From the NCBI RefSeq assembly GCF_900101905.1, contig NZ_FNAJ01000018.1, positions 1-64,000 of the forward strand: a stretch of DNA of 64,000 nucleotides, in the 5' to 3' direction. Positions within the stretch are counted from its first letter, which is position 1, and every line of letters starts with the position of its first letter. A model generated the notes under the pieces. It was not told the DNA's origin, made no database searches, and saw nothing but the letters and a program-made list of their open reading frames with translations. Position numbers and translations under genes: made by a program. Source of the DNA: Myxococcus virescens (GTDB lineage Bacteria; Myxococcota; Myxococcia; Myxococcales; Myxococcaceae). Positions 10,201 through 18,300 of the stretch are shown here, in pieces.

Positions 10201-13200
10201 AGCAGATCCGCGCGGACCTGGCTTCCCGAGCTGACCGTAAAGGTAGGTGAGCAGGTCGGGTAGCTCGCGGAAACCATGGACTGAACGACGGGGGCGCCCG
10301 TCGCCGTGTCACGCCCGAGCACGGGCCTGGCGCCGAGCGGCACATCCGCACAGGCAATGCCCATTGAGGCGCCAGCGGGAACCGACACAGGAATGGCGAA
10401 CTCCCCCGTAGCGCCCGTCACCCCACTCATCGTCGGACCGGGCCCCGTGACGGTGACGCGCATGCCCGGGAAGCGAACCACGGAGTGCATCTCCTCCGTG
10501 CCCGCAGTGGCCTGTTCATCCAGTTTGAAGACGAGCCGATACGGAGCTCCCCCAGTGCCGCCATCGCCTGCTGCTCCTGCATCGGGCGCGGTTCCCGCCT
10601 CCGGATCCACCGGAACCGTCTCAACCTGGAGGATGTAGGTCCGCAGCTCGCTCCCAGTGCGTCCGCGCAAGAAGATGGTGGTGGTTCCGCGCGACAGTTC
10701 GACATTGCCAGTCAGTGTGACTTCCGTCTGATCCTCAGCCTGGCTGCTCGCGGCCCAGACCTCTCCTGCCGGCGGAGCGATCTCGGAACCATTCGCCGCC
10801 TTCGCGGAGAGCATGGCGTCGATGCGCGCCCCTGACGCCCCTGTCGCGACGCGTGTCACCTGCATCGACACGGGCATTCGGTAGGGCAAGGCCACCTGAC
10901 GGGGAACGGCGATGAAACGCTGCGTGTCCTTCGACAGGCCCACGGCAATCCGACGGTCCTCAGGGGCGCGGAGTGCACCGACCACCGTCGCGGGCACCTG
11001 GTTCTGGATGGACTGGTCCAGTTGCGAATAGACCTGGGTTCCTGGCGGGTACTGCGCGTGGGCTTCGCTCAAGAGCGCATCGAGCGCCTGCTTCCAGAGC
11101 GGCCCCATGGGACGTGCGGGCAACTGCCCAGGGAACAGGGTTCCCTGCATGCCACCGTCGTCCGGGGACGCCCCCTGCCCGCCCATGTTCGCCAGGGCGT
11201 CATTCACGATGGTGTGCTGCTCGTCGGTGAGCATCATGTAGCCGATGACTTCCACCGAGCGGAGGTCCAGCGGGGTCTCCGTCCGGACGTACGCGCCGTC
11301 GGCGGATACCCGCGCCAGGCCCATGCGCGCCAGCGTGTGATTGCGCGGCTCGTGTGCGAGCACGACAGCGAAGTGCCCCGCCCCCTTCGACGTGACGTTC
11401 GGGAACTGGAGCATGAGCGGCTTCTGGACGCGAAGTCCGGCCGGCCCGATCTGCCAGACGGCGGTGGGCGTCGAATGGCTCCCCAGCTTCATCGGCAGCG
11501 TCACGGCTTCGAGCCGGGTCGCCGTCAACATTCCCTGCGTCTGGCCATTCTCGAACAGGAGTGCGTCGGCGCTGCCATCCAGGGTCAAGCCCTCGTGCCG
11601 CGACGAGAAATCCACGTGCAGCGCAGCAGTCGTATCCACGCGCACCGCGCTGTCGGTATCCACGGCCGTCAACGCGACCGGAACGTCCACCGTCTCCTCT
11701 TCCGCGGTGACGGTCAGCAGGCGCCGCACCGTCGGGAGCGGCCTCCCATCCTGGCTCGTTCCCCCCTCGTAGCGCAGAACCTGAGGTCCAGACACCGAGG
11801 TACTGAGGGACCAGTTGCCATCCGCCCCCGTGCGGACCGACTCTCCAGTGCCCTCCATGACCACGCGGGCGCCAGGAAGCGGCTGGAAGCTGTCGTCCAT
11901 CACGAAGCCGCGAATCCGCGTCAGCGGACGGCGCACGGTCAGTTCGCTACGGAAGTCGTCGGCCTGCCCGGGCCCCACCGCGGCGTGGAGGTCCGACACA
12001 CGGATCTCGAGCGGCTCGCTCTCGGGAAGTGGCGAGCGCGCGATGAAAGTCGCAGTCTGTCCACCCGGCGCGAGTGAATAGCCTCCAGGCAGGTCGGCGC
12101 CTCGATGGAGCACTCGGAATCCGGTACGAACCGACTCCAGCGTCGCCGCCTTGTTGAAGGACACGCTGATGAGCGCATCTGTCTTGACGTTCACCGCACC
12201 GGGTTCCGGCTGGACGCCGGTCACGACCAGCGGTTCCGTCGCGGGGTCCCGATAGAACACCGTCACGGAGTTCGTTGCGGAGAAGCCCCGGACATCCGTG
12301 GCGGTCACCGTGAGCGTGTTCTCCCCCAGGGCCAGCGGCACGTGCGCCGCATAGATTCCGGGGGACTCCTCGGCCGCCAGTCCCGTTCCGATCCGCACCT
12401 CGCTCAGCGCCGCGAAGGCGACCACGCGAGCCCGGACACGAACCGTCGCCGCCGGAGCCTCGCTTCCACTTGCGGGCTCGAGCACGGTGATGACCGGGGG
12501 CGCGTTCTCGACGTTCAGCACGACGTTGCGGTGCTTCTGGTTGCCAGCCCGGTCGCTCGCGACCACGTTCACGACGGTCTGGCCCATGGACAGCGGCACG
12601 GCCGCACTGAAGCTGCCTCCCATCACCGTGACGGGCACCCCCTGGACCGTGACTCCCGCGAGGTGCTTGTCACCCGCAATGCCCTGAATCAGGTAGGGAG
12701 ACTCACTCACGGTAACAGGGCTCGCTGCAGGTCGCGTCACCTCCAGCATGGGCGCAGTCCGGTCCACGGTCACCGTGCGCGTCGTGCTCGCGGTCCGCTC
12801 GTCCGCGTCCGTGACGACGAGGGTCAGCGTGTGGTCACCTTCGGGCAGCGAAAGTGACTGGCTGAAGCTGCGCACCATCATCGTCGCGGCGACACCGTTG
12901 ATCTTCACGTCGAGGGGGAGCGTGCCGCCCTCCACCTGCCCCACCACTGCCAGGCTCTCGCCACCCAGCACCGCATCGGGGGACGGCATGTCCACACGGA
13001 GCACGGGTGCGGATGAACCCGTACCCGCGTCGGTTCCGGGCGTCCCGGAGTCGACTTGAGGCTCACTGCCCGCATCCGTGCCGCTCCCGGCATCCGGCAG
13101 GGTCCCCGCGTCCGTGGAGCCCCCGTCGGGCTCCGAGACGACCCGCGTCACGTTGATGATGCGCTCCGTCTGGAGTCCGTAGCCATCCATGGCCACGACG

Positions 13201-15158
13201 CGAAGCGTCTGGTGTCCGGGCGTGAGCTGAACGGTTCGAACGAAGGCCCCATCCCCCGAGACAGCGGCCAGAGAACCGGCGACCACCACCGTGACGGAGT
13301 CCTCGGTGTCCTCGACGGATGCCGTGCCACGCACCGTCACCGTCCGCTCCTCGGTCTGTGTATCCGACGTAGGTTCAGTCACCGTCAGGTTCGGAGCCCT
13401 TCCATTCGCACGCACATGGATGGTGCGAGCGGCGGAGAGGTTGATGGCGTCCGTCACCAGGAGCTCCAACGTGTTGTCTCCCTGGCTCAAGGCATGGTCG
13501 ATCTCGAAGGAGCCATCCGCAGTCACCTGGATGGGCGCTCCGTTCAAGGTGAGCACCACCGGCGAGGTGTCGGTCGCGGTGCCACGGACCTTGACGGACA
13601 GCCCACCGATGCGGGCCCCCGCCGAGGGGCTGGTCACGACCAGTTGGGGCGGCGTGGAGTCCCGCAACACGGTGAGCGTGGCGGTATCGGCATTGCCGGC
13701 AGCATCCATCGCCGAGACAACGAGGTGGTTGGCGCCCTCGGTCAGCGCCATGGTCCGCCGCCACAGCCCATCGCCGCCACGGACTAGGTCCTGGCCGCCC
13801 ACCTTCACGCTGGCGACGACATTGGCCTCTACGACGGACGCGACGAGCTCGACCTGCTCCTCCTGGGTGACGAGGCCCGCGACAGGCGACTGCACGACCA
13901 ACTCCGGGGGCACGGAGTCGATGACGAAGCTCCGCTGGACCACCTCGGTGTTCCCGGCCCGGTCCACCGCCGTGACCACCAGGACGTGTGGCCCATCACC
14001 TGAAACGCTGCCGCCACTGGAGAAAGGCAGGCCATCCAGAGTGGCCGTCGCCGTGTCGAGGTGCGCATCCTCCACGGTGTAGGTCAGCACCACGGGGCCA
14101 CGGACGTACTGCCCCTCTGAAACGCCGGAGACCGTCACCACCGGCTTCTGGTCGTCGAGCGTCACGGCACGGCAGCTGCGCCGCACGTTGCCGCAGGCAT
14201 CTCGCGCCGTCGTGACCAGGGCGTTCTGCCCCGGAGTCAGCGGCACGGAGGCACTCCACGTCCCCGACGTCAGGGTCGCGGGAACACCGTTGACCTCCAC
14301 GCGGGTGACGTCGAGTCCCGCGGTACCGCTCACCTCCCAGGGCGTGGCGGTTGCCAGCGTGCCATCCTGGGGTGACGTCAGCTCGAACATCGGCGCGAGC
14401 GTGTCGACATCCAACACGCGGGCCTGGATGGACGAACCCTGGCCGCCGGAGAGCTCGACCTTCAGCGTATTCGCCATCAGCAGGGGCACTTGGATGACGC
14501 GAGGGCGGAACGGCCCCGCCTCGGGACTGAGGCGCATGACGACGCGCTCGTTCAACACCACCTGGCCAACGAGCGAGTTGCCATTCCGTGCCTCCACCAC
14601 CAGGACGCCCTGAGCCCCGGGGCCTGCCCCATGGAAGCTCCGGGACACGCGCGCAGGGGCACCCCGCCCGCGCTCGACGGTCACATCGAGCAACGTGCAA
14701 GGCAACTTGGACAGGTGAGCCACGGATGCGCGGGCGGAGCTGCCACCGGTGGCTCGAACCTCGAGCTGATTGCTCGCGCTCAGCCACACGGGGACGGCTT
14801 TCAAGCCCTCGCCACTGCCCGCGAAGGCGACGCGCTGCCCATCGAGAAGCACCTCGGCGGTTCCCGCCGCCCCCTGCCCCAGCCCATCTCCATGCTGGAG
14901 GGCGAGCAGGCCCCATTCGCCTGCGCTCGCGGCAAACGTCGTCGCGACCGGAGTGCCCGTGGACTCAACCGGTCCCGCCACCCAGTCGGCGGAGTGCCCT
15001 TCGGGCTCCACTTCCGCGCAAACGTCTGTGGGAGCCGCGTCAGCCGCCTCGACGGCGGCGCTCAGCACCTTCGCGGCGGCTGATTCGGAGGGACGGGCCT
15101 CCTGCGTACACGCGGCAACCCAGAGCCCCAGCGCCAGAACCTGCAGCAACCGACTCAT
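1215..15158 (-). CDS. Giant lipoprotein RHS/YD-repeat polymorphic toxin
   Basis: The product has 4,647 residues. The ATG at 15158 is chosen because GAGGGG lies 7 bases upstream and the product then begins with a lipoprotein signal (MSRLLQVLALGLWVAAC, lipobox VAAC). The frame stays open a further 65 codons upstream without signal features. Order of parts: lipoprotein signal; beta-rich and Ig-like domains to ~1070, interrupted by an Asp/Ala/Gly/Ser-rich linker at ~672-712 and ending with a Big_5-like domain (~975-1073); a carboxypeptidase-regulatory-like fold (~1075-1125); a long beta-rich section; RHS entry domain (~2450, HEDFSVPHM..VRFARTYNN); YD repeats; RHS core (~4230-4298, YDSATGRFLSEDP and NPLRYVDPDG); a pre-toxin linker with Pro/Ser-rich stretch; and a tip at 4527-4647. 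I expect the core to release the tip by autoproteolysis, as known for RHS proteins. There is no PAAR domain or T6SS gene nearby, so delivery is probably Sec/Lol-dependent at the cell surface. The tip resembles small RNase-type Ntox domains, but I cannot name the family with certainty. Confidence 0.9.
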   Translation of the reverse strand: MSRLLQVLALGLWVAACTQEARPSESAAAKVLSAAVEAADAAPTDVCAEVEPEGHSADWVAGPVESTGTPVATTFAASAGEWGLLALQHGDGLGQGAAGTAEVLLDGQRVAFAGSGEGLKAVPVWLSASNQLEVRATGGSSARASVAHLSKLPCTLLDVTVERGRGAPARVSRSFHGAGPGAQGVLVVEARNGNSLVGQVVLNERVVMRLSPEAGPFRPRVIQVPLLMANTLKVELSGGQGSSIQARVLDVDTLAPMFELTSPQDGTLATATPWEVSGTAGLDVTRVEVNGVPATLTSGTWSASVPLTPGQNALVTTARDACGNVRRSCRAVTLDDQKPVVTVSGVSEGQYVRGPVVLTYTVEDAHLDTATATLDGLPFSSGGSVSGDGPHVLVVTAVDRAGNTEVVQRSFVIDSVPPELVVQSPVAGLVTQEEQVELVASVVEANVVASVKVGGQDLVRGGDGLWRRTMALTEGANHLVVSAMDAAGNADTATLTVLRDSTPPQLVVTSPSAGARIGGLSVKVRGTATDTSPVVLTLNGAPIQVTADGSFEIDHALSQGDNTLELLVTDAINLSAARTIHVRANGRAPNLTVTEPTSDTQTEERTVTVRGTASVEDTEDSVTVVVAGSLAAVSGDGAFVRTVQLTPGHQTLRVVAMDGYGLQTERIINVTRVVSEPDGGSTDAGTLPDAGSGTDAGSEPQVDSGTPGTDAGTGSSAPVLRVDMPSPDAVLGGESLAVVGQVEGGTLPLDVKINGVAATMMVRSFSQSLSLPEGDHTLTLVVTDADERTASTTRTVTVDRTAPMLEVTRPAASPVTVSESPYLIQGIAGDKHLAGVTVQGVPVTVMGGSFSAAVPLSMGQTVVNVVASDRAGNQKHRNVVLNVENAPPVITVLEPASGSEAPAATVRVRARVVAFAALSEVRIGTGLAAEESPGIYAAHVPLALGENTLTVTATDVRGFSATNSVTVFYRDPATEPLVVTGVQPEPGAVNVKTDALISVSFNKAATLESVRTGFRVLHRGADLPGGYSLAPGGQTATFIARSPLPESEPLEIRVSDLHAAVGPGQADDFRSELTVRRPLTRIRGFVMDDSFQPLPGARVVMEGTGESVRTGADGNWSLSTSVSGPQVLRYEGGTSQDGRPLPTVRRLLTVTAEEETVDVPVALTAVDTDSAVRVDTTAALHVDFSSRHEGLTLDGSADALLFENGQTQGMLTATRLEAVTLPMKLGSHSTPTAVWQIGPAGLRVQKPLMLQFPNVTSKGAGHFAVVLAHEPRNHTLARMGLARVSADGAYVRTETPLDLRSVEVIGYMMLTDEQHTIVNDALANMGGQGASPDDGGMQGTLFPGQLPARPMGPLWKQALDALLSEAHAQYPPGTQVYSQLDQSIQNQVPATVVGALRAPEDRRIAVGLSKDTQRFIAVPRQVALPYRMPVSMQVTRVATGASGARIDAMLSAKAANGSEIAPPAGEVWAASSQAEDQTEVTLTGNVELSRGTTTIFLRGRTGSELRTYILQVETVPVDPEAGTAPDAGAAGDGGTGGAPYRLVFKLDEQATAGTEEMHSVVRFPGMRVTVTGPGPTMSGVTGATGEFAIPVSVPAGASMGIACADVPLGARPVLGRDTATGAPVVQSMVSASYPTCSPTFTVSSGSQVRADLLVDARLLHGALHFVDREGRALRHDCEANASSEYSPDAGAYVSIANADISQTEVHFFRGDDLTRPIAQFTVGVPDNECAPAPQGQRDPQGRYARVRMGPTTPFKRVIRERCRELNPALVYDPSAPAPSHLSEADRAFYETECRDNHTNFLRLTAGEPLVVVAVNHATGHTGMTRLPVPPISKKQLDETGRCALDDELGPLKVVEFGQTVQLSRCSVAQLGIDAPVYLFPPEIDVRIWRSAEAGGIQQDLPPTLVRHGGAATTRDNYVHLDTHWRVRTMAPVEWRSEDGGVRTSPIDAGLPPDRVDGGVSQCGAGSGPDGSANPNCTPNVLRDVGISGVLLETCSEYGPGAAASATKQAACLRSQDLQDVPAGVPPLAGRVVRVTDSAMEQPEVTQFAVVPGRGSGALQAAMRIMGADGQQMTVGSLPRANFYLHVVGHQVFPRDLDGDGVLAPSERNSSPPDFTESEEVDLPGMPSRALGLKNVYSSMDPDGFRVLRYDRDREHEFRVLDLTNPRVVAQNSVGQRDVGSEESTEAALDDLAYRFLAALLEPDEPGRAGTLTGDYVVRFGSDQYGVECDVSFDDGALVGSCDNEFIDDVLAANDILYMELYLSGNAENVLYRFNLMGVSPRIDLLKAGSAFTAERSVEVDAQGQAVTDRPVSTPAVARFALDPGVIHRGRVKVCTSENCAADTLLKQADVELLGSGAYRVVGETGTTQQKLEQLDEVGLNAARFFQVPIPANMVSMPGALTAGRRFYLVQEIELPEPRHLVQRLGRPQGRFEGANARAPGQATIQGINVADGHLAFEHEDFSVPHMAEVVRFARTYNNQSSRVGPTGVGWTHSYEGYVQEEKVGRYTVVLAGQAYDVPLCGAIDEEESTADSCATDRSHGLDVTLVKRDGLNVVVVKTPDGFVYEFGTLARGSSPKMRRRWLLDRFHNGRGREDDEGWTKLVYRAEDTLLDSVERSPGKLRLEFDYEAIDVANPAVAYRLRNLSRNEGFKLLKSVELVLISDEKVLHSLEFGHDERGNLTRVTRVSTSLPTATPGTDSNATQSWEYAYLPLPADMSGYKQWLASNELATAKYFLSPPMGGERKVQWQVTYGRTASQGTYAHLDVREVVTSVHGTGMPSPGWRIVAPDSSTRKIHRPDGVEVTLQLNAYGNTNAVRVPDLGPSTMAWGSDARGGPVQMEVSASPSGRSIRNEHNNRMQLDRKLLEEAPPNSIPIPGVGASAELWSVQSRHEATGRITSMTVLKGGAQQASVSTPLTNAGDPMGVTISDGAFGTAFAASQFPDPDGVVIEGEDPAGNTLLYSGHENQPLGLPTHVTVTHPEHGTETPTGGLLRYTIAYSYDDLGNRVSEHNETTGARVDLAYDSVGRVLTRNVAGQPSQEWSYSYELGDDELTVTESLPLGHWGRTQIRKTITREGLKREETVHYGRDDQPATVRYTGYLGTQLRSFQDERGKLHEFVYDSAGRLTGEKVDSVSLYTYSLDEDGKVVEETDSNGLRTRIGYDALGRAVRWEYESKINDPGCSGDCTFSDVESVVLNASGAVVERTFGSLKDGSVRRPHIVESTVDALGRERRVASHVDSQGGINSRTEYDEAGRVTLQEDYETELRDTYEYADVMGRLTRHERTVQSVHGTRTLLETHAYSDSSSGTTTTVVTRTLNGRDEASDRQEVRTYTVDTLGRVRTMQETVDGQLAIHSWSHDALGRQVKHTDPSTFSRETTWEYDAAGNLLRASAPATGTIEYYHDEQGRVRRRVGPQINAQLEMYYDALGRIERRTQALDPSSPDGALAEWRFEYLGGGVEKEYAPHSTTITRTQNARGLVEEEFWEQKDYEAHTVRTRYDGAWVKRQETAEGQSLLVVSREATNAIDDRGRARNEVEAWSSQGREYRYETSTQWNGRQSTAVNSWTWGTTDLGGRTVTTQFDSLGNAVRRTQGGGTDQWDFYADGKSMWEASFGFDADVAARTWTYETSGRVKGMRFGQELTAYTYYADGLPRSVTTPDLRIRMLAFNARGLLETEKYGRDNDVRSTRYAAHDSAGNATQVWHAADSETERSAWNYGYGPNGELLRVSNADIGTFEYTYDAFGHIADINPPVGSVTPSSAFKYDSLGRERSRSRGTSTWNTTWRNGSTEILNPLGERVERILDGRGRVVRELFKPAAPQADASGVSRTFKDIESVDYAFNGLDQLRQATERRGNNLVVRKLDYDLRDRLWTNSDGESLILYSYHDSGALKSLQSPAGIVQYAVDGYQRLDTVILTNGRALDVDWEAGGERLSSLGDASNKQSYCYDARGRIKSITHSPLPENCASPIASPLLRFSYEYDERDNRLSELVSRQGSETVETTQFGYDAADRLTGVRYPEGQSVVYSLSNDGSRLAEKIVSAYAGPLGKGAFEAVTHPQEHLTYHYDTSDAPGSLREIRKKALNLPPGDVPTDIVVASYSTNRAGRVVRDAQGALTRWMYFDAAGRLVEMDLVDGDRQQKLTYSYDYAGLRRSRSNGDSVTKYLWSGSSLIEEQLPGAEPLMYQRAAGLVVATGGDRILHDGLGSAVGRLKTDGTLTTTQFDAWGGYRKGIAPTAAQASIGYTGHAWDAEAGLTYAQQRWYDSATGRFLSEDPVGAGAYLGAPNELNPWLYTAANPLRYVDPDGRELTWAGAKTSAKEIARQGVNGTLTAYEYAVRAFSLSRLDREGYYLDGNWSLQPKPDAYYKERAFQALENRERVLETLAKGPSRTGAVLAKNSFDGAVDGIGGNITRAAQKCYRAHISQGPDDKGTSECVEALPGAAGGVFGALELATGTRALINSLPSGTPNVPELAPAGVPNGALRAADEAEDLATSSRPMQMSAGNSYPAGGAGPAQSPSTPAPSQSGATQPSLPDFNDAEVDAAIDAAKSWNAYELPGQNPKTKNGLTGMKLKFDLSKDIYFHNNAKFKGIANAPGGKVEVRYHSANPNAPIGKYSNQNPTTQVNSVNPKEYMLPDGRFKPLSAMTEAEKEAAHFK

Positions 15159-15277
15159 CCGACATCCCCTCTTCGCACTACGGTTCTGGGCTCGCAGACG
15201 TCGAACCAACACGGTCATCCCGTCCCCAGGCGTGGCAACGAGCCAGGCGCCCAGATCCCGGTGTCGCGCACGCTCCG

Positions 15278-15304
15278 GCGCTCTCCACCCGGGGTGGAGA
15301 GCGC
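15278..15304 (-). terminator. Perfect 12-bp hairpin between the two RHS genes
   Basis: GCGCTCTCCACC (15278-15289), a three-base CGG loop, then GGTGGAGAGCGC (15293-15304): every base of the stem pairs. It lies 77 bases after the upstream RHS stop and 119 bases before the start of the toxin RHS gene. No T-run follows on the minus strand, so it is not a classical intrinsic terminator. It could attenuate transcription, protect an mRNA 3' end, or be an operator. Confidence 0.55.
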
Positions 15305-15380
15305 GGCGCGTCCTGCCTGCCGTCCTACGCTGCATGAATGAACCGTGCTTCATCGTGGCGCCTCGCCCGTTCCCCTGCCG

Positions 15381-18300
15381 TTACGGCCCTGTTACGTCAC
15401 GCCGCGTGCTGTCGCGCACTATGCCCAGGTTCAACTCCACCCCATGCCGGGGATCCTCCCCCAGAGAGGCTCCAGGAGCGGGATGGCCGTTCCAGGTCGA
15501 GCCCCCAGGAAGACGCATGTTGGCCTCCGCTTCCGTGCGCAGGCTCTGGAGCGGATTGTTGTGGGCGTAGACGTAGGGCGCGGCACTCCGGCCCTGAAGC
15601 GCGTTCGAGATGATGACCTGAGGATCGAGGACGCGCGGATCCGGCTGGAAATACCGTCCCACGCTCGGGTCGTAGGACCGCATGCCTTCGTCGAACAGGT
15701 CCGACTCGGTGTCGTAGTACTGCCCCACCCGTCGGAGGTTCGTCCAGAAGGGTGCTGCCCCGTTCTCGAAACGCCGGTACTCGTAGGCGGGAATCGCGAC
15801 GCCACGCCGCCGCGCGGTTCCTGGACAGGTGCAGTTCGAAGGCACGCCCGCGTCTGCACCACAGGTGGCGGCATCGCAGGTCATGTTGGTGACGAACTGC
15901 ACGGCGACTTCGCCATTCGTGGCTTCGACCCAGTCGCTCCAGACCATGCCCCGGTTCGTGCCACTGTAGGGGCCTGCGAGCTGGGCGCCCGTGCTCCCAT
16001 CCTTGAGGAACACGTAGTCGTGTGCGGGCTCGGTGTCGATGAGGCTGAAAAGCACCCGCGCCTGGAGCTTCAGTGATGCGCTCCGTGCCGGCTGCTGGAA
16101 TCGAGTCAACTCCTGGTCGAGGCCATCACCGTAGGGATTTCCGGACATCGCGTAATGGGATACGCGATTGACGTGTCCGAGCGGATCGTACTCGCCGGTC
16201 CCCGTGATGCGGCCATCCGCATCCATCATGAGCACGGGCCTGCCGGCGTGGTCCGTGACGATGAAGTAGAGACCACAGGCAGCCGGGTCTCCGTTGCGTG
16301 CACACTCGGGCGAGTCATCCGACAGTCGGGTCCACTGCGGCGTGAACTTGCCGCGAACCACGGCCACCGGCCTGCCCCCCAACCACACGAAGTCATCCTC
16401 AATCAGGTAGTTCACCGGCGCGAGGATCCGATCGCCGCCTCTGTCCGACAGCAACTGGTCGCCCAGGTCGTGAAAAAACTCCTCACGAACGCCCGTCGGA
16501 TAGTCCTTGAGACGCCGACGATTGAAGGCGTCGTACAGGTAGACGTAGTAGGAGTTCGTCCAGCCCACGCTCATCGAGCGCATGTGCTGGTCCCGCACGC
16601 CGTCCGCCGGATTCAGGTTGAGATGGGTATGACTATCACCCGTCGTGAGCCGGTTCGTGGCCTTCCTGCTCACGTTGCCATTCGGGTCGTAATAAAAGGT
16701 GTTGGCGAACATGGGCCCCGGGCCCGAGTTCTCGACGAACAAGTGGTCGGGATCCTGGGGGCCGTAAAAATGATAGGTCGTCGTCCTACTGAGACCGTCT
16801 TCCGAGGACGATGTGCGATTGCCTCGACGGTCGAAGACGTAGGTCCTCGATGCATACGGCCCTCCCGCCGCGGCAAGGTTTCCAGAAGGACGACTTGCGC
16901 TCGTGAGCCGCAACGTCCGGTCGTAGGAGAACTCCTCTGTCTGGGCCTGCGTCGAGTCGAGCAAACAGGTGTCGATCCTGCGCACCAGGTCAGCGGTCCA
17001 TGTATAGGTGCGGCTGTAGATGTCCCCAGTCCCCGAACCAGGGCTGAGCGGCCCGGACGACACGCGCAAGGACCGGAGTCGCCCTGTCAGATCGGTCGAC
17101 GCGGCTGAAGGCGGCGTATCTGCGCAGGCCGCCGCTGACGTCGCCGGCGGCATGGAGGCATCGTCCCCGAGCATGTACTCCACCGAGCGGGTGACGTCTG
17201 CACGAACGTGCTGCTGCTGGTAGCCCCTCAAACCGCCGTACGGCTCCCAGACCACGCCGCTGATGACGCGTCGGGTCTGCCACTCCGTGCCATCGTGGTG
17301 TGTCACGTCGACGGCGGTGACCCGGTCGACGCCGGCCCCCACGCCATGGACGTACGACACCTGCCGGCCGTGGGGATACGTGATGGATGCGAGGTTACCG
17401 TTCGGCGTGTAGCTGTAGTGGGTGTCCGGATCGAGATCGAGCCCCTGGCCGCACCCGGACGCATTGGCCCGCACCCGAATCTCGCGAACCACCCGGCCGA
17501 AGTCATCATATTGGTACCAGGTGCGCCCAAAACTATCCTCCCGATACCGAAGCCGGCCCATGCTCTTGAGCTGCGTCGCACAGCCAGACGGAGGCGTACC
17601 CTCGTTGTCATACGCGAGCTTGTAGTGCGTAAAGACGAAGTCCGCGTCTGCGTAGAGCGCCTGGACCTGGACCAGTCGGGAGAGATGGTCGTACGTGAAG
17701 AGCAGCGGGATCTTGAAGGTACTGCCCATGTACGGCGAGACTTCGACGGTCTTGTTGCCGAGCGCGTCGTAGGCATAGCGCATGGCGCCATTCATCTGTG
17801 GGGGCGCGACCTCCACGAGATTGCCGAAGTCGTCATAGGTGAAGGTCGCGGAAGGCTGCGTGCATGCCTCGAAGGTATTGCTGCTGAGGCAACCCGCCTT
17901 GAGGGACGAAACATTGCCGTGTGCGTCGTAGCGCAGTAGCAACCGCTGTCCCTGCCCCTCGGAAGGAAACTCGTCGACTTGTTCGAGACGGTTCGCCCGG
18001 TCGTACGAAAGCGAGCTGCAGACCGCAGCCGACGGCACGCCATTGGGCCCCACACCGCACCACGCAGGCGGGGCGTTGAAGGCATGTCCAACCCCAGTCA
18101 GGTTGTCCGCACCGTCAAATGACCTCGCGCTCGTGTAGCTGCCAGGCCCAACACCCCACTTCTCGTGCGTGGGGCGCAGATGCGCATCCGCGGCGAAGGA
18201 GCGCACGCGACGAGCCACGCCCGGTGCCTCCAGGAATCGCTCTTCCTTCAAGGAACCGTCCGGCCAATATGTGAAGGCGACCTTCTCCGTCCAGACGGCT

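Noticed and set aside
13996-14916. Minus-strand 306-codon frame inside the toxin RHS gene
   Set aside because: It is a different frame of the same strand within a clearly coding Ig-like region, Arg/Gly-rich, with no motif.
15158-15353. Longer N-terminus for the toxin RHS protein starting at 15353
   Set aside because: The extra 65 residues are Arg-rich and would bury the lipoprotein signal. The internal ATG has a good ribosome-binding site.
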